NCBI GenBank assembly: GCA_011049795.1
Contig: DRHD01000227.1
Location: 1-5,757 of the forward strand
Direction: 5' to 3'
Length of the DNA: 5,757 bases
Origin: Porticoccus sp.
GTDB taxonomy: Bacteria; Pseudomonadota; Gammaproteobacteria; Pseudomonadales; Porticoccaceae
Positions 5,054 through 5,757 of this stretch are shown here, piece by piece. Below the pieces are notes generated by a model, which did not search any database, was not told the DNA's origin, and saw nothing but the letters and a program-made list of their open reading frames with translations. Each line of letters begins with the position of its first letter. Position 1 is the stretch's first letter. Both the position numbers and the translations under genes were made by a program.

Positions 5054-5178
5054 TGTGTTCTCCTGTTTATCCCGTCGCCTCGAACTTGCCGACATTGCCA
5101 GAAGCGTGGTTTCAGATCAATACCTTCATACCAACATTGCGATCCTAAAAGAGAAAAGAATAATTTAACGCTGGTCAT
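5050..5178 (-). CDS. Short 42-residue ORF linked by ATGA overlaps
   Basis: The frame starts at ATG 5178, overlapping the TGA of the upstream gene, with GAGGGG eight bases before it. It ends at TGA 5052-5050, overlapping the ATG of the downstream gene. The product begins MTSVKLFFSLLGSQCWYEGI and ends in a basic QVRGDGINRRTQ tail. It has no recognisable domain, and two Cys residues (15 and 29). The exact coupling at both ends and the ribosome site are the main support; the protein sequence itself is not convincing, and this could be a translated linker that keeps ribosomes moving between neighbours. Confidence 0.5.
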   Translation of the reverse strand: MTSVKLFFSLLGSQCWYEGIDLKPRFWQCRQVRGDGINRRTQ

Positions 5179-5414
5179 TCGCAAAACCCCTCGAACACCA
5201 TTTTAGTGCGCCCGCACTTTGAGCAGCTCGCATTAGGCTGGTTTTTCAAGCCAGTACAATCGTTGACCAAAACTGTCTTGTCAGCCCTCACAAATCGTCC
5301 GCACGTTTGGCAAACGGGAACAAAAACCGCGCCGCCCTCATATGATATGCGCCTCATATTTTCATAGAAACAATCAATCATGTGTCTCTCCTTGGGCGTG
5401 ATACGCATAGCCAC
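5175..5414 (-). CDS. Small zinc-ribbon protein
   Basis: The product has 79 residues from GTG 5414, with AGGGG six bases upstream. ATG 5408, two codons later, is the alternative. The N-terminal ITPKERHMIDCFYENMRR is helical. PVCQTCGRFVRAD (33-45) and ASCSKCGRTKMVFEGF (62-77) provide two CxxCGR knuckles (Cys 35/38 and 64/67), a clear zinc-ribbon layout; additional Cys residues sit at 15, 53 and 78. Proteins of this type in phages are often nucleic-acid or protein-interaction modules, but the role here is unknown. The TGA overlaps the ATG of the 42-residue ORF. Between it and the upstream gene lie the duplicated junction repeats C and C'. Confidence 0.75.
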   Translation of the reverse strand: MAMRITPKERHMIDCFYENMRRISYEGGAVFVPVCQTCGRFVRADKTVLVNDCTGLKNQPNASCSKCGRTKMVFEGFCE

Positions 5415-5432
5415 ATTGAACCCCTGGATCAG

Positions 5433-5446
5433 TCACCTGTTACCCC
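5433..5446 (-). repeat. Junction repeat copy C' (degenerate second core)
   Basis: Immediately downstream of copy C on the minus strand is GGGGTAACAGGTGA, a near copy of the core GAGGTAACAGGGTGA with one substitution and one deleted G. It again ends in GTGA. It looks like a tandem partial duplication of the cassette. Confidence 0.5.
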
Positions 5447-5497
5447 TCACCCTGGCACCTCGGATGTCACCCTCTCGGCCTTAGCTACGCAGAGCCA
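5447..5497 (-). repeat. Junction repeat copy C (long form, diverged core)
   Basis: This 51-base copy begins TGGCTCTGCGTAGC and has CCGAGAGGG before TGACATCC. Its core reads GAGGTGCCAGGGTGA, differing from the other copies at two bases, which changes the encoded end to VTSEVPG. Its GTG (5450-5448) opens a five-codon frame that stops in copy C', so it does not directly start the next gene at 5414. Confidence 0.8.
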
Positions 5498-5757
5498 CTT
5501 CATGTGTAATTCTCCCGACTCTACCGCAATAGAATTTTCTACCTGGACTTTAGTCAATCCAAAATGCTCCAAGTCTAGCTTGACGCCAAACTTCAGCTCA
5601 ACCTCACCAGTGATACGGTAGAGGGCTTGGCCGTTTTGGCAGTAGGGGCACCCATCACCAGCCACTTGAATATCACACAAATAACAAGGCATATTGCAGC
5701 CATTCTCTCGATTGTTTTTATTTTTTGGATCTTTATGCCCCCCGCACTCTATACAGA
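5447..5757 (-). CDS. Cys-rich protein, 5' end outside window, paralogue of 3928-4332
   Basis: The frame is open to the right edge and gives 102 visible residues. An internal ATG at 5692 would give 81 residues but has only a distant GAGAG, and the upstream part is itself Cys-rich, so I favour a longer gene. Visible motifs are CIECGG at the edge, GCNMPCYLC (residues 19-27 of the visible part) and CPYC (36-39), suggesting one or two zinc sites. GQALYRITGEV (42-52) and the terminal WLCVAKAERVTSEVPG match the protein at 3928-4332 with exactly the same 34-residue spacing between the blocks. The last codons are encoded by repeat copy C. Function unknown; it heads the visible accessory block. Confidence 0.7.
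   Translation of the reverse strand, partial: CIECGGHKDPKNKNNRENGCNMPCYLCDIQVAGDGCPYCQNGQALYRITGEVELKFGVKLDLEHFGLTKVQVENSIAVESGELHMKWLCVAKAERVTSEVPG

Noticed and set aside
3073..5497. CRISPR-like array
   Set aside because: Copies are separated by whole genes at irregular distances, have no uniform spacers, and no cas genes are present.
3797..5621. Plus-strand frames across the accessory block (3797-4003, 3910-4131, 4776-4958, 4985-5206, 5382-5621)
   Set aside because: Each is a shadow of a better-supported minus-strand gene, and parts of them only echo the repeat in reverse.

Overview
This window looks like part of a tailed bacteriophage genome or a prophage. All supported genes lie on the minus strand and read from right to left. 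They are small, tightly packed and often overlap at stop/start junctions. The strongest marker is a 611-residue tail-fibre-like protein whose repeated motifs (GGGITVLGATNKTLIW, and VGIGT..P twice) are typical of phage appendage proteins, often from aquatic environments. The host cannot be named from this sequence. There are no tRNA, rRNA, transposase, integrase or CRISPR signatures.

Layout in transcription order. From 5757 to 3073 lies a block of small accessory genes: a Cys-rich protein cut by the window edge, a second zinc-ribbon protein, a 42-residue ORF held between two ATGA overlaps, a conserved-looking 55-residue phage protein, a third zinc-ribbon protein, a ribbon-helix-helix-like regulator, a paralogue of the first protein, a nucleoside 2-deoxyribosyltransferase-like enzyme, and a CxxC-containing phage hypothetical. 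A small membrane protein and a basic 72-residue protein follow. A 73-bp intergenic gap at 2642-2714, the largest clear gap, separates this block from the virion module: a 111-residue virion-associated candidate, the fibre, a 61-residue small phage protein, a possibly frameshifted Cys-rich gene, and the beginning of another small gene at the left edge.

The most notable signal is a repeated DNA element at gene junctions in the accessory block. On the minus strand its core is TGACATCC followed directly by GAGGTAACAGGGTGA. The core carries a Shine-Dalgarno-like GAGG seven bases before a GTG, and that GTG overlaps the TGA stop (GTGA). In three places this GTG starts the next gene. In two others it opens a short leader reading frame ahead of the next gene. 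The longest copies span 51 bp and begin with TGGCTCTGCG; others keep only the 3' part, and one keeps only the 5' part. Where the upstream gene reads through the element, unrelated proteins acquire the same C-terminus, VTSEV(T/P)G. The element resembles in concept the start-associated sequences of cluster K mycobacteriophages, but with a different sequence. It appears to be a mobile or recombining translation-coupling cassette. That role is inferred; the repeats and their positions are seen directly.
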